From JALZAA01 sp035316025 (lineage in GTDB: Bacteria; Actinomycetota; Acidimicrobiia; IMCC26256; JACDBD01): a stretch of 50,336 nt of DNA. The translations under genes were made by a program, and so were the position numbers. The notes beneath the pieces were generated by a model. It was not told where the DNA came from. It did not search any database and was given only the letters and a program-made list of their open reading frames with translations. Location of the stretch: assembly GCA_035316025.1 (NCBI GenBank), contig DATFXL010000004.1, positions 1 to 50,336 of the forward strand, written 5' to 3'. Shown here one piece after another: positions 32,907 to 41,689 of the stretch (position 1 is the first letter of the stretch; each line of letters begins with the position of its first letter).

Positions 32907-34202
32907 GTGAGCGGGGCGGAGCAGTGGGCCAAGCGCGACGCCGCCGTCGTCTGGCACGGCTTCACACAGATGGCCTGCTACGCGGAGAACGCGCCCATCA
33001 TCGTCGAGTCGGCCGACGGGCACGAGCTCGTCGACGTCGACGGCCGCCGCTACCTGGATGCCATCTCCTCGCTTTGGGTGACCACCCTCGGCCACCGCGT
33101 GCCCGAGCTCGACCAGGCCGTCCGCGACCAGCTCGACCGCATCGCCCACTCGACGATGCTCGGCAACGGCAACCGTGTCACGATCGAGCTCGCCGAGGCG
33201 CTCGCGCAGGTCGTGCCGGTCGACGGCGCCCATTTCCTGTTCGCGTCGGACGGCGCCGCCGCCCTCGAGCAGGCGCTGAAGATCGCCTTCCAGTACTGGG
33301 TCAACCGCGGTGTCGAGGGACGCACGACGTACCTCGCGTTCGGCGGTGCGTACCACGGGGACACCGTCGGCGCTCTCTCGGTCGGCGACGGCGGGTTCGG
33401 AACGGACCTGTTCGACTCGCTGCGTTTCCCCGTCCTGCGCGCTCCCGGCTTCGACGACCCGCGCTGCTTCGACGTCGCTACGCAGATGATCGCCGAGCGA
33501 TCGCACGAGCTGGCGGCGGTGGTCGTCGAGCCCTTGGTACAGGGCGCCGCCGGTATGCACATCGCCCCCGCGGACGCATTCGCCCCACTCGAGGCCGCGT
33601 GTCGCGAGCATGACGTGCTCCTCGTCTGCGACGAGGTCGCGACGGGGTTCGGGCGCACCGGCACCTTGTTCGCTTCCGAGCAGTGCGGGCTCCGCCCCGA
33701 TCTGCTGTGCCTCGGGAAGGGACTGACGGGCGGGTACCTGCCCCAGTCGGTGACCGTCTCCGGACAGCAGGTATTCGACGCGTTCCTCGGTCCCGATCTG
33801 TCGTCGCGGACGCTGTACCACGGGCACTCCTACGGCGGGAACGCGCTGGCGTGCGCGGTGGCGCGCCGGCATCTCGAGCTGCTCCGGGAGCGGGACGTGC
33901 TTGCCAACGTGCGGGCACGGTCGGCGGAGCTTCGCGATCTGTTCGATGAGCGGCTGGTATCGCATTCCGCTGTGCGCGAAGTGCGTCTGCAGGGGCTCAT
34001 GGGCGGGATCGAGCTCGCGCCGCCGGGCGCCGAACTGCGATGGGGCCGGCGCGTGTGCTCCGCTGCAGTCCAGCGCGGGGTGTTGCTCCGCCCCCTCGGC
34101 GACGTCGTCGTCGTCATGCCACCCCTCACGATCACCTCTGCCGAGCTGCACCGGATCGTCGACGCTCTGACCGGCGCGATCGACGAGGTGGCGGCGACGT
34201 GA
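32907..34202 (+). CDS. bioA: adenosylmethionine-8-amino-7-oxononanoate aminotransferase
   Basis: BioA converts KAPA to DAPA with SAM as amino donor in biotin synthesis. The 431 residues include the BioA hallmark VWHGFTQM (15-22), DGRRYLDAISSLWVTTLGH, AYHGDTVGALSVG (148-160), CDEVATGFGRTG (241-252) and the PLP lysine K271 in CLGKGLTGGYLP. The GTG start is 55 bases after the small membrane gene. The stop overlaps the bioF start as GTGA. Confidence 0.96.
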   Translation: MSGAEQWAKRDAAVVWHGFTQMACYAENAPIIVESADGHELVDVDGRRYLDAISSLWVTTLGHRVPELDQAVRDQLDRIAHSTMLGNGNRVTIELAEALAQVVPVDGAHFLFASDGAAALEQALKIAFQYWVNRGVEGRTTYLAFGGAYHGDTVGALSVGDGGFGTDLFDSLRFPVLRAPGFDDPRCFDVATQMIAERSHELAAVVVEPLVQGAAGMHIAPADAFAPLEAACREHDVLLVCDEVATGFGRTGTLFASEQCGLRPDLLCLGKGLTGGYLPQSVTVSGQQVFDAFLGPDLSSRTLYHGHSYGGNALACAVARRHLELLRERDVLANVRARSAELRDLFDERLVSHSAVREVRLQGLMGGIELAPPGAELRWGRRVCSAAVQRGVLLRPLGDVVVVMPPLTITSAELHRIVDALTGAIDEVAAT

Positions 34203-35302
34203 CCTGGACCGGCTGGGCCGCGGCTGAAGCGAGCGCCATCCGCGCCGCCGGACGGTGGCGAGCGCCCCGCGCCCTCGACGCCGCCGGCCCCGAAGGAAAG
34301 CTGGCGCCCGACGGCCGCCCCGTCGTGTCGTTCGCCTCGAACGACTATCTCGGGCTCACCCAGCACCCCGACGTGGTCGCGGCCGCCCACGCCGCCCTCG
34401 ACCGTTGGGGCGCGGGATCGGGCTCGGCCCGGCTGATCGTCGGATCGCGCCCCGTCCACGGCGATCTCGAGGCGGCCGTGGCGGAGTGGAAGCACACCGA
34501 GCGGGCCGTCCTCTTCCCGACCGGGTTCGCCACCAACCTCGGCGTGCTCACGACCTTCGGCGGTGACGGCGTGCTCGTCTGCTCCGACGAGCTCAACCAC
34601 GCGTCCATCATCGACGGCTGCCGGCTCAGCCGCGCCCGTGTGGAGGTCTACCGCCACCGGGACCTCGACCACCTGGAGCGCCTCCTCGCCACGGTCCCCG
34701 CCGAGCGCGCCGCCGTCGTCACCGACACGGTGTTCTCGATGGACGGCGACATCGCCGACGTCGACGCGCTCGCCGATCTGTGCGCCCGCCGCCGAGCGCT
34801 CCTCGTGCTCGACGAGGCCCACGCCGTGCTCGGCCCCGATCCGGATCTCACCGGCGTCGACGCCGTGCGGATCGGGACCCTGTCCAAGACGGTCGGCGCG
34901 CTCGGCGGCTTCGTCGCCGGCCCGGCCCGGTACACCGAGCTCGTGGTGAACCGCGCCCGCTCGTACATCTTCACAACCGCGCCCTCACCGGCCGATACGG
35001 CGGCGGCGCTCGCCGGCGTCGACGTGATCCGATCGCCCGAAGGACGCGATCTCACCGCGCGCCTGCGCACCAACGTGGAGCGCCTCCGGCCCGGTCACCC
35101 GTCGCCGGTCGTGCCTGTCGTCTTCGGGGACGAGGCGCGGACGGTCGGCGCCGCCGCAACTCTGCTCGAGCAAGGCATGCTCGTCCCCGCGATCCGACCT
35201 CCGACGGTGCCGGCCGGCACCTCGCGCTTGCGGGTCGCGCTGTCGGCCGTTCACGCACCATCGCAGGTCGACGACCTGGCGGCGGCGCTCGACGCCCTGT
35301 GA
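34199..35302 (+). CDS. bioF: 8-amino-7-oxononanoate synthase
   Basis: BioF condenses pimeloyl-thioester with L-alanine to KAPA. Of 367 residues, the fold-type I alpha-oxoamine synthase motifs are SFASNDYLGLTQHP (44-57), GAGSGSARLIVGS (71-83), DELNHASIIDG (130-140), DEAHAVLG (205-212) and K230 in GTLSKTVGALGG. GTG 34199 overlaps the bioA stop by four bases, and the stop in turn overlaps bioD, so all three are translationally coupled. Confidence 0.96.
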   Translation: MTWTGWAAAEASAIRAAGRWRAPRALDAAGPEGKLAPDGRPVVSFASNDYLGLTQHPDVVAAAHAALDRWGAGSGSARLIVGSRPVHGDLEAAVAEWKHTERAVLFPTGFATNLGVLTTFGGDGVLVCSDELNHASIIDGCRLSRARVEVYRHRDLDHLERLLATVPAERAAVVTDTVFSMDGDIADVDALADLCARRRALLVLDEAHAVLGPDPDLTGVDAVRIGTLSKTVGALGGFVAGPARYTELVVNRARSYIFTTAPSPADTAAALAGVDVIRSPEGRDLTARLRTNVERLRPGHPSPVVPVVFGDEARTVGAAATLLEQGMLVPAIRPPTVPAGTSRLRVALSAVHAPSQVDDLAAALDAL

Positions 35303-35934
35303 CCGCTCGTCCGGCGCGCGTCGTGTTCGTCGCCGGCACGGGGACCTCAGTGGGCAAGACCTGGGTCGCCTCTGAGGTACTGGGACGGCTGCGCACCGCC
35401 GGACGACGTGTGAGCGCCCGGAAACCGGCCCAGTCGTTCGGCCCCGAGGACACGTCGACCGACGCCGACGTGCTCGCCGCCGCTACCGGTGAGTCGCCCC
35501 ACGACGTGTGTCCCCCACATCGCTGGTACGCCCGCGCGCTGGCGCCGCCCATGGCGGCCGCTGCACTGGACGCGCCCGCCTTCACGGTCAGGGACCTGGT
35601 CGCCGAGCTCCGCTGGCCGGAGCAGATCGACGTCGGGCTGGTCGAAGGGGCCGGTGGACCCCGTTCACCGATCGCCGCCGATGGTGACAACGTCTCCTTG
35701 GCGGGCGCGATCGCACCCGATCTCGTGCTCCTGGTCGGCGAAGCCGGCCTCGGCGCGATCAATGCGGTGCGCATGTCGGTGGACACGTTCGGGCCCGCAC
35801 CCGTCACCGTCGTCCTCAACCGCTACGACGAACGCGATGCGGTCCATCGGGCGAATCGTGACTGGCTCGTCGCTCAGAACGGCTTCGACGTTGCCGTGGG
35901 TCCGGATGCGGTAGCTGTCCGGGTCGTTCCCTAG
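35299..35934 (+). CDS. bioD: dethiobiotin synthetase
   Basis: BioD carboxylates DAPA to dethiobiotin using ATP. The 211 residues start RPARVVFVAGTGTSVGKTWV with the P-loop GTGTSVGKT (13-21), then SARKPAQSF and DVGLVEGAGGPRSPIA, the family's substrate loop. GTG 35299 overlaps the bioF stop as GTGA. The final biotin synthase (bioB) and pimeloyl genes (bioC, bioH) are not in the window and must be elsewhere. Confidence 0.94.
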   Translation: MTARPARVVFVAGTGTSVGKTWVASEVLGRLRTAGRRVSARKPAQSFGPEDTSTDADVLAAATGESPHDVCPPHRWYARALAPPMAAAALDAPAFTVRDLVAELRWPEQIDVGLVEGAGGPRSPIAADGDNVSLAGAIAPDLVLLVGEAGLGAINAVRMSVDTFGPAPVTVVLNRYDERDAVHRANRDWLVAQNGFDVAVGPDAVAVRVVP

Positions 35935-35987
35935 CCGTTCGGCCTCCTTTCATCCGACTCTCATCGCCCGTAGGGCAGACTTCGGAG

Positions 35988-37409
35988 GTGCCGGCCGACC
36001 CCGGGGGCGCGGGCGCGCCTACCACCGCCGACCGCGTCACGGCCCTCACGCTCGTGCTCGTCTCGGCGGCGGCAACGACGACCGCCGTCGTCCACCGGTT
36101 CGCGTCGATCGGTCGTGCCGGCCTTCTCGCCCTCGCGTTCGTCGCCCTGGCGTTCGCGGTCGGCGTCGGCCGGTGGCGGCGCGCCCTCGGCATGCGGACG
36201 GTGCTCGTCCTCACGGTTGGGCTCCTGGCCGTGGCGGTGACGTACTGGCCCCGCGACTCGACCGACATCTGGTCGTACGCCGCCTATGGACGCATGATGT
36301 CGCACTACGGCGCCAGCCCGTACCGGCATGTGCCGGTCGAGTACTCGAACGACCGCGCGGTACGTCGGGTCGGTCCGGTGTGGCAGAACACATCATCGGT
36401 GTACGGACCGCTGTGGAACGGCATCTCGGCCGGAGTCGTCGCACTCGCGAACACAGACGCCCACTCGACCCGAACCCTGTTCCAGGGGCTGGCGGCCCTG
36501 TCCGTGTTCCTTGCCGCGTTGCTCGTCGCCAGAAGGACGCGCGCGCCGGCCGCAGTGGCGCTGATCGGCCTGAATCCCCTCGTCATCTACGACATCGTCA
36601 ACGGCGGCCACAACGACGCTCTCGTCGGCCTCGCAATCCTCGTCGGCGTGCTGCTCGCCACCCGAGAGCGGTTCGTGCTCGCGGCGGTCGCGATCGCGCT
36701 CGGCGCGCTCGTCAAGCTCGTCGCGCTCCTCGCGCTCGCCGCGCTGATCGTCTGGGTCTGGCGCCGGCGTGGTTCCCGGCCGGCGCTGGCCTCTGGCGCG
36801 GCCGCCGGCGGCGTCGTGGCGCTCGGCTATGCGGTCAGCGGAGGTCTCGACGCGCTCAAGCCGCTACAGGACGCGCGGCTCCAGATGAGCCGCAACTCGA
36901 TCTGGCTCCTCACGAGCTCGGACGGGCGGGCGAGGCTGTTCGGGCTCGACCGCGCTCTGCTGTCTCCCGACTTCCTGCGTCCGGTAGCGACGATATCGAT
37001 GATCACGGTGCTGCTCCTCGCCGCCGTCCTGGTCGCGAGCCGGCTGCGCGATCGGACGCCGACGCTCGTGGTCGGGAGTGCGCTCGTCGCCTACCTGCTC
37101 GCGTCGATGTACGTACTGCCCTGGTACGCGGCCTGGGCATTGCCGGTGCTGATGCTCGAGTGGCGATCGGGCCTGACCCGCCTCGTCCTCGCGCAGTCGG
37201 CGCTGTATCTGGTCGCGTACCAGTACCGCCAGAGCTTCCCGGCGACGCTGCCCTACCAGGCGCTGTTCGTGGCGAACGTCGCCCTGGTGCTGTTCGAGCT
37301 GACGATCATCATCGCTCTCCTCGTCGTGATCGTGCGTCAGCGACGCCCGCAGGGCGCGCGCGTGGGGGCCGCCACTCCAGGGGCCCCGGTGGCGGCCCGT
37401 CTCGACTGA
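35988..37409 (+). CDS. polyprenol-phosphate-mannose-type membrane glycosyltransferase
   Basis: The 473-residue protein has about ten or more transmembrane helices. Its first outside loop holds DSTDIWSYAAYGRMMSHYGA followed by SPYR (90-113), the acidic pair and tyrosines typical of MptA/MptB-like (GT87/GT-C) mannosyltransferases, then GGHNDALVGLA and the conserved YVLPWYAAWALPVL stretch. It probably extends lipomannan-like or other envelope glycans with lipid-linked mannose. Start GTG 35988 lies right behind GGAGG, too close for ideal spacing; no better start keeps the first helix. It follows bioD by 53 bases. Confidence 0.83.
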   Translation: MPADPGGAGAPTTADRVTALTLVLVSAAATTTAVVHRFASIGRAGLLALAFVALAFAVGVGRWRRALGMRTVLVLTVGLLAVAVTYWPRDSTDIWSYAAYGRMMSHYGASPYRHVPVEYSNDRAVRRVGPVWQNTSSVYGPLWNGISAGVVALANTDAHSTRTLFQGLAALSVFLAALLVARRTRAPAAVALIGLNPLVIYDIVNGGHNDALVGLAILVGVLLATRERFVLAAVAIALGALVKLVALLALAALIVWVWRRRGSRPALASGAAAGGVVALGYAVSGGLDALKPLQDARLQMSRNSIWLLTSSDGRARLFGLDRALLSPDFLRPVATISMITVLLLAAVLVASRLRDRTPTLVVGSALVAYLLASMYVLPWYAAWALPVLMLEWRSGLTRLVLAQSALYLVAYQYRQSFPATLPYQALFVANVALVLFELTIIIALLVVIVRQRRPQGARVGAATPGAPVAARLD

Positions 37410-37478
37410 CCCCCGGCGTTCGTCGCGAACCACTCCAAGGCTCGCTCGGGGCAGCTCGCGTGGTGCAAGGCTCGCGGC

Positions 37479-38075
37479 GTGGTCGGTGGGCGGCGCTATA
37501 CCTTCGACGAAGCTCTCAGCCGGCGCCTGAAGGAGCTGGAGGCCACGCTCGATACCCATCAAGACGCGATCGCCGTCGAGGCCCAACGGTGGCTGACCGA
37601 CATCGAGCGGGCGGCGAGAGAGCTGCTCGACGTGCTCGCCGCCTCGGCGGCCGACAAGACAGCCGAGATCCGACGGGAGGCCGCCGAGCAACGGTGGGCC
37701 CTCGATCGGGAAGTCAGCGCCCGACTCGCCCAGCTCGACCAGGCTGCTGGACCGAGGTTCGGCTCGACGGTGTCGGACAACGCTCCCAAGGACCGCATCG
37801 AGGACTTCCGGGAGGCAGTCCAGGCGCATATGGCACTGCTCGAAGACCTCACGCGCCTCGACGCCGCGGCGTCCGAGCTCGAGAACGCGCGCGCGGCGGC
37901 GGTCGACGCGCTCCGCAGGAGCATGGAAGCTCTCGGACGCGATGTCGTCGCTGCCCTCGAGGACGGTCCGGTGGATCCTGCGACCGCCGCTTCCTTGCCG
38001 GTGCAAGTCCGGGACGGAGCGGCGAGTCCGGCGATCCATTGGAGCGCGCCGCCCGGCGAGCCGCTCCCGGGGTAG
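37479..38075 (+). CDS. coiled-coil hypothetical protein
   Basis: The 198-residue protein is rich in Ala, Glu, Arg and Leu with heptad-like runs: FDEALSRRLKELEATLDTHQ, TDIERAARELLDVLAASAAD, IEDFREAVQAHMALLEDLTR and NARAAAVDALRRSMEALGR. It has no signal peptide or membrane helix, and the tail is Pro/Gly-rich. It is likely an elongated cytoplasmic protein; I do not recognise a family. Start GTG 37479 gives the full coiled coil. A 10-bp direct repeat CAAGGCTCGC (37436 and 37466) lies just before it. Confidence 0.6.
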   Translation: MVGGRRYTFDEALSRRLKELEATLDTHQDAIAVEAQRWLTDIERAARELLDVLAASAADKTAEIRREAAEQRWALDREVSARLAQLDQAAGPRFGSTVSDNAPKDRIEDFREAVQAHMALLEDLTRLDAAASELENARAAAVDALRRSMEALGRDVVAALEDGPVDPATAASLPVQVRDGAASPAIHWSAPPGEPLPG

Positions 38076-38261
38076 ATCTCGGCATCGCGCGTCCGACCGA
38101 GTCGTGAGTGCACACTCTCTGCCGGTTCGGTGTGCACTCCTCAAGTCGCGGAGATTCCGTGCGGCCTCACCCGAGCGTTCCGGCGAGTCTGAGGACGGAG
38201 GCTGACCTAGATTTGCCAATCGGGCGCGGTGATTCCGAGGGACCGGAGAGGGAGCGGCTCG

Positions 38262-39122
38262 ATGCCCGACCGAAGCGGATACATTCCCGGCGTCCCGTGC
38301 TGGGTGGACACGAACGAACCCGATCCGGCGACCGGGGTCGATTTCTATCGGGGTCTCTTCGGGTGGGAGTTCGAGGACGTCATGCCGTCGGGGTCGGCGG
38401 GAAGGTACTGCATCGCCCGGCTGCGCGGCAGGGACGTGGCTGCGGTCGGGTCGATCCCCGAAGACGCTCCTCCGGTCGCGATGTGGAACAGCTACATCTG
38501 GGTCGAGAGCGCCGACGCGACGGCAGCCAAGGTCCGTGATGCGGGCGGAAGCGTCGTCATGGATCCGTTCGACGTCATGGACGCCGGACGGATGGCGGTT
38601 TTCGCCGATCCCGAGGGAGCCGCGTTTCGCGTCTGCCAAGCAAAGGGGCATCGGGGCGCGCAGATCGTCAATGAGCACGGTTCGTTGACCTTCAACGGCC
38701 TGAACACCCGCGAGGTGCCGAGCGCGCAGACTTTCTACGGCTCGGTGTTCGGTTGGACCACCCTGGCCGTAGACAGCGCCGAGATGTGGACGCTGCCCGG
38801 CTACGGCGACGATCTCGAGCGCGACAACCCCGACCTCCGCAAGCTGGTCGCAGAGCTGGGCGGGCCACCGGGATTCGAGGACGTCGTCGCCAGCATCAAT
38901 CCGATCCCGGACGACCAGCCCGACACCCCGGCGCACTGGAGTGTGACCTTCGCCGTGGACGACGCCGACGCCACGGCGGCGAGGGCCACGGAACTCGGCG
39001 GCAACGTGGTCGTCCCACCCTTCGACGCTCCCTGGTCTCGGTTGACGATCATCGACGATCCGCAGGGCGCGACGTTCATCGCAAGCAAATTCGTGGCCGA
39101 CAACAAGGACCTCGCCAGCTAG
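38262..39122 (+). CDS. double-domain VOC protein, Rv0577 (CFP30B)-like
   Basis: The 286-residue protein contains two VOC domains in tandem: PGVPCWVDTNEPDPATGVDF through AFRVCQAKGHRGAQ, and GSLTFNGLNTREVPSAQTFY through DDPQGATFIASKFVA. Order and motifs (WNSYIWVESADATAAKVRDA, DAGRMAVFADPEGA, HWSVTFAVDDADATAARATE) resemble mycobacterial Rv0577/CFP30B, a secreted TLR2-active protein of unclear enzymatic role. ATG 38262 with a GGAGAGGGAG site upstream is preferred to the in-frame ATG 38229. There is no signal peptide. Confidence 0.87.
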   Translation: MPDRSGYIPGVPCWVDTNEPDPATGVDFYRGLFGWEFEDVMPSGSAGRYCIARLRGRDVAAVGSIPEDAPPVAMWNSYIWVESADATAAKVRDAGGSVVMDPFDVMDAGRMAVFADPEGAAFRVCQAKGHRGAQIVNEHGSLTFNGLNTREVPSAQTFYGSVFGWTTLAVDSAEMWTLPGYGDDLERDNPDLRKLVAELGGPPGFEDVVASINPIPDDQPDTPAHWSVTFAVDDADATAARATELGGNVVVPPFDAPWSRLTIIDDPQGATFIASKFVADNKDLAS

Positions 39123-39279
39123 GCGAACCCGCGGCTCACCACCGCTTCTTTGCTGCCTCCTGCGACGACGAGAAACCCGGACACGTCGCGGCTGCTGTGG
39201 CGATGGCTTCGCGGTCTGACCCGCGATTGACGCCAGGTCGAGACGGTTAATTAGCCATGGCGGAAAGTAGAGGCGACCG

Positions 39280-39546
39280 ATGACGCTGGCGATCGACGAC
39301 GATCGGCTCAGCGAGACCTTCGCCGTGTTGGCCAACTCGACGCGGCGAGCGATCCTGGCCCGTCTCGCTCGAGGTGAGGCGACCGTCAACGAGCTCGCCG
39401 AGCCGTTCGACCTGACGCTTCCGGCCATCTCGAAGCACATCAAGATGCTGGAGCCGGCGGGGTTGGTCGTGCGGGGTCACCGCGCCCAATTCCGACCGCT
39501 CGGCCTCGACGCCGCACCACTGGAGGAGGTCGCGACCTGGGCGTAG
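39280..39546 (+). pseudogene. ArsR-family regulator, cut short by an in-frame TAG
   Basis: The 88 residues form a full ArsR winged helix: LSETFAVLANSTRRAILARL, RGEATVNELAEPFDLTLPA, ISKHIKMLEPAGLVVRGH. The usual C-terminal helix is missing: TAG 39544-39546 follows ATWA, but the same frame goes on QYRPVWEDRFNRMDDHLTHLD, exactly what relatives have after this point. One nonsense change (for example G or T to A/T in GAG or TGG) explains it. No cysteine metal site is seen, so the family branch is the one paired with AHSA1 proteins. The winged helix could still fold. Confidence 0.75.
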
Positions 39547-39634
39547 CAGTACCGGCCGGTGTGGGAGGACCGCTTCAACCGGATGGACGACCACCTCACG
39601 CATCTCGACCGGAAACGAAGGGCAAGCGCACACG

Positions 39635-39922
39635 ATGACGCAGAACGACGGTTCCCAAGACGCGGTCGTGATCGAACGCAGCTTCGATGCACCGATGGAT
39701 CTCATCTGGCAGATGTGGACCGACCTGACCACTTCAAGGCTTGGTACGGGCCCGACGGCGCCACCATCCCCCGGCGCCAAGATGGACGTGCGCGTGGGCG
39801 GCACCCGCCTGGTGTGCATGGAAATGCAATCGCCGGCGGGGCCGATGCAGATGTGGTTCACCGGTGAATACCGCGAGGTCGTCGAGAACGAGCGACTCGT
39901 CTACACCGAGTCGGTTTCGTAG
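39635..39922 (+). pseudogene. SRPBCC/AHSA1-domain protein with compensating frameshifts and early stop
   Basis: The frame starts DAVVIERSFDAPMDLIWQMW and later reads AKMDVRVGGTRLVCMEMQ and MWFTGEYREVVENERLVYTE, all standard for activator-of-Hsp90-like START proteins that follow ArsR genes. Between them 20 residues are nonsense, while another frame there gives DHFKAWYGPDGATIP, the expected sequence. So one base was lost near 39725 and one gained in the C-run near 39768. TAG after ESVS cuts the protein at 95 residues of about 150. The 210 bases after it contain no gene. Confidence 0.72.
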
Positions 39923-40132
39923 ACAACGTCGTGGTGATCTGCTGGGCGTCACGCAGCGCGATTCATTCGGCAGGTTCCGAGGCGGTCGAGCGCCATTGGC
40001 CGGGCACGCCTCAAGAGCTGGCCGTGCTCTATCGAGTTGCCCGACTCGGCACCGCGCCCGCAGAAGCCGATCTAGATGCGCGTCGACGGGCATCGTGAGA
40101 GACCGGCGTCTCGCTCGCCGTTCCAGACTGAG

Positions 40133-40315
40133 TCAGTCCTTGTGGCTGTTGGGCTCTTCCGAGGCACCGTGATCGACGCCTGCCCGGAACTCCTTCGATG
40201 CTTGTCCCAACGATCGAGCAAGTTTGGGCAGCTGGGTGCTGCCGAACAACAAAACAACGATCGCAAGGATGATGAGCAGGTCCGGTCCTGCGATGTTGGC
40301 GAGCAGTGTGGTCAT
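40133..40315 (-). CDS. tatA: Sec-independent translocase subunit TatA/TatE
   Basis: The 60-residue protein has one N-terminal membrane helix (GPDLLIILAIVVLLFG) with the FG hinge at 24-25, then the amphipathic helix STQLPKLARSLGQASKEFR, and a short polar tail. This is the TatA/E layout; TatA multimers form the pore for folded proteins. ATG 40315 was chosen because the extra upstream residues in the open frame are unlike the family. It stands apart from any tatC, which is not in the window. Confidence 0.87.
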   Translation of the reverse strand: MTTLLANIAGPDLLIILAIVVLLFGSTQLPKLARSLGQASKEFRAGVDHGASEEPNSHKD

Positions 40316-40594
40316 CGTAATTCCGTCGAGCGCTCGAACCGCTCTGGTTGGTTGCTTCGTGGTCCGCTGCGACGAGTGTAGATCTCGGACCCGCTCCAAG
40401 GCGCACCTGCCCAGAGCACCAACGGCACCGACCCCTGGCCCCTCGCAACGCTGAGCGCCTTCGAGACACAAGTTGGTGTCGCCGCGCCGTTTGCCGCGCG
40501 CAACATTTCCGTCACGTTGAGGTCACGGCGGTGACGCGCCGCTCGACGACCGCTGGCTCCCTGCGGCGTAGAGGCCCGTCTACCCTCCCCGCGC

Positions 40595-41131
40595 ATGGCA
40601 TCCATCAAGACCGGTCATTGGCACAAGCACCCCGCCGTTCGAAGCGGCGATCAGCTTACGTTTGGCGAACGGGCTGCCGACGTGATGCGCAACGGGATGG
40701 GATCGTGGATATTCGTCGGCGCATTCTTCGGCGTGATGATCCTCTGGGCCGGAATCAACACCATCTATCTGTCGCGGGTCGTAAACGGCAACGAGTTCGA
40801 CCCGTTCCCATACATCCTTCTGAACCTGTTCCTGTCAATGCTCGCCGGCGTCCAAGCTGCTGCCCTGCTCATCGCCGCGAAACGTCAGGACGCGATCTCC
40901 TCCGAGCTTGCACTCCACGATGATCACCTGCTCACCAAAAACACGGACCTCACTGCCGAGATCCACGACTTTGCCAAGGAGGCCGCGGTCCGCACTGAGC
41001 TCTTGGAGTTGTTGTGCATGAAGGCAGGCATTCCCCAAGACCAGATCAACGCCGTGCTCGCCAAAGCTGGGCTCGAACTCAGCGACTCGGCACACATCAA
41101 GCAAATCGAAGATAGGGGCAGCGGGCAGTGA
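40595..41131 (+). CDS. DUF1003 membrane protein
   Basis: The 178-residue protein matches DUF1003: TFGERAADVMRNGMGSWIF, then VGAFFGVMILWAGINTIY, DPFPYILLNLFLSMLAGVQA, and AKRQDAISSELALHDDHLLT. Two membrane helices (about 36-58 and 74-94) are followed by a helical cytoplasmic C-terminus, KEAAVRTELLELLCMKAGIP. The family is widespread and its role is unknown. The 279 bases upstream, shared with the divergent tatA gene, show no other gene. Confidence 0.87.
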   Translation: MASIKTGHWHKHPAVRSGDQLTFGERAADVMRNGMGSWIFVGAFFGVMILWAGINTIYLSRVVNGNEFDPFPYILLNLFLSMLAGVQAAALLIAAKRQDAISSELALHDDHLLTKNTDLTAEIHDFAKEAAVRTELLELLCMKAGIPQDQINAVLAKAGLELSDSAHIKQIEDRGSGQ

Positions 41132-41219
41132 ACCAGCACTCGGGCTAGGACGGCGGCCCCACTCACCGAGATGAAGCGGTGCGACGGCTCGGTGTTACGT
41201 GTCCGAAACGTCGCGTCGT

Positions 41220-41362
41220 TTACTCAGGTCGTGATCCAGGCCCGGCCTGAAGGATCTGGTGGACGTCGTGCGGTGCACACCGAACACTTGCGCGATCTCC
41301 TGCAAGTTCGCGCCCCTTCGTCGGCCTCCCTCGGCGACGCGGTCCGTTGACTCGAGTACGTC
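41220..41362 (-). pseudogene. remnant of a small HTH protein with a frameshift
   Basis: On the minus strand one frame reads DVLESTDRVAEGGRRRGANL, QEIAQVFGVHRTT, and a second frame at once continues VHQILQAGPGSRPE and a stop. Joined, this is a short helix-turn-helix (NLQEIAQVFGVHRTTVHQIL). One lost G (ACGAC-GTCC for ACGACGGTCC) near 41269 explains the break. There is no start codon after the TAG at 41363-41365, so the N-terminus is also lost. Similar small HTH genes are common in actinobacteria, often in mobile or regulatory settings. Confidence 0.45.
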
Positions 41363-41557
41363 CTACGGGGTGAGCACGGATCGGCCACTCGATTGGAGGT
41401 CGCGCGTCAGCGCCATAGATGCCGTTCTGTGCGGGGTGATGTGACGCGTCGACGTATGTTCGGTGTGCGCGTTATGGCGCGTCTCTGGATGGCAATTCGG
41501 AAACTTCCGAGCCGTACCCGCTAACGGAATCGCTTTCTTGGGCGAGCATCACGGTGT

Positions 41558-41573
41558 GTGTGATCGGTCACAC
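41558..41573. promoter_or_regulatory. inverted repeat GTGTGA-N4-TCACAC
   Basis: GTGTGATCGGTCACAC has perfect 6-bp arms and a 4-base spacer, 116 bases before the monooxygenase start. CRP sites share TGTGA/TCACA but use a 6-base spacer, so a dimeric repressor of another family is more likely. No regulator gene is next to it. Confidence 0.45.
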
Positions 41574-41689
41574 CTGTCAAGGTCAGGTCGCACAACACGG
41601 CGGCAGCCATCGACGGTGGGCGCCCGGTATAGCGGGAGCGCTCGGCTTCTGCGACGATCGGGGCGGCGCGCCCGACGAAAGGGGCAGGG

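Larger units (their letters stand above)
41132..41689. other. 558-bp stretch without an intact gene
   Basis: Between the DUF1003 and monooxygenase genes I see only a broken HTH gene on the minus strand (41220-41362) and a 16-bp inverted repeat (41558-41573). Open frames on the plus strand here (41259, 41463) have no domain and unlikely composition. Confidence 0.6.

Noticed and set aside
36864..39443. 859-residue open frame on the minus strand
   Set aside because: Antisense to the glycosyltransferase, coiled-coil and VOC genes, with composition of a shadow frame.
41558..41573. CRP/FNR binding site
   Set aside because: The half-sites look CRP-like but the spacer is 4 bases rather than 6, and the half-sites differ from FNR.
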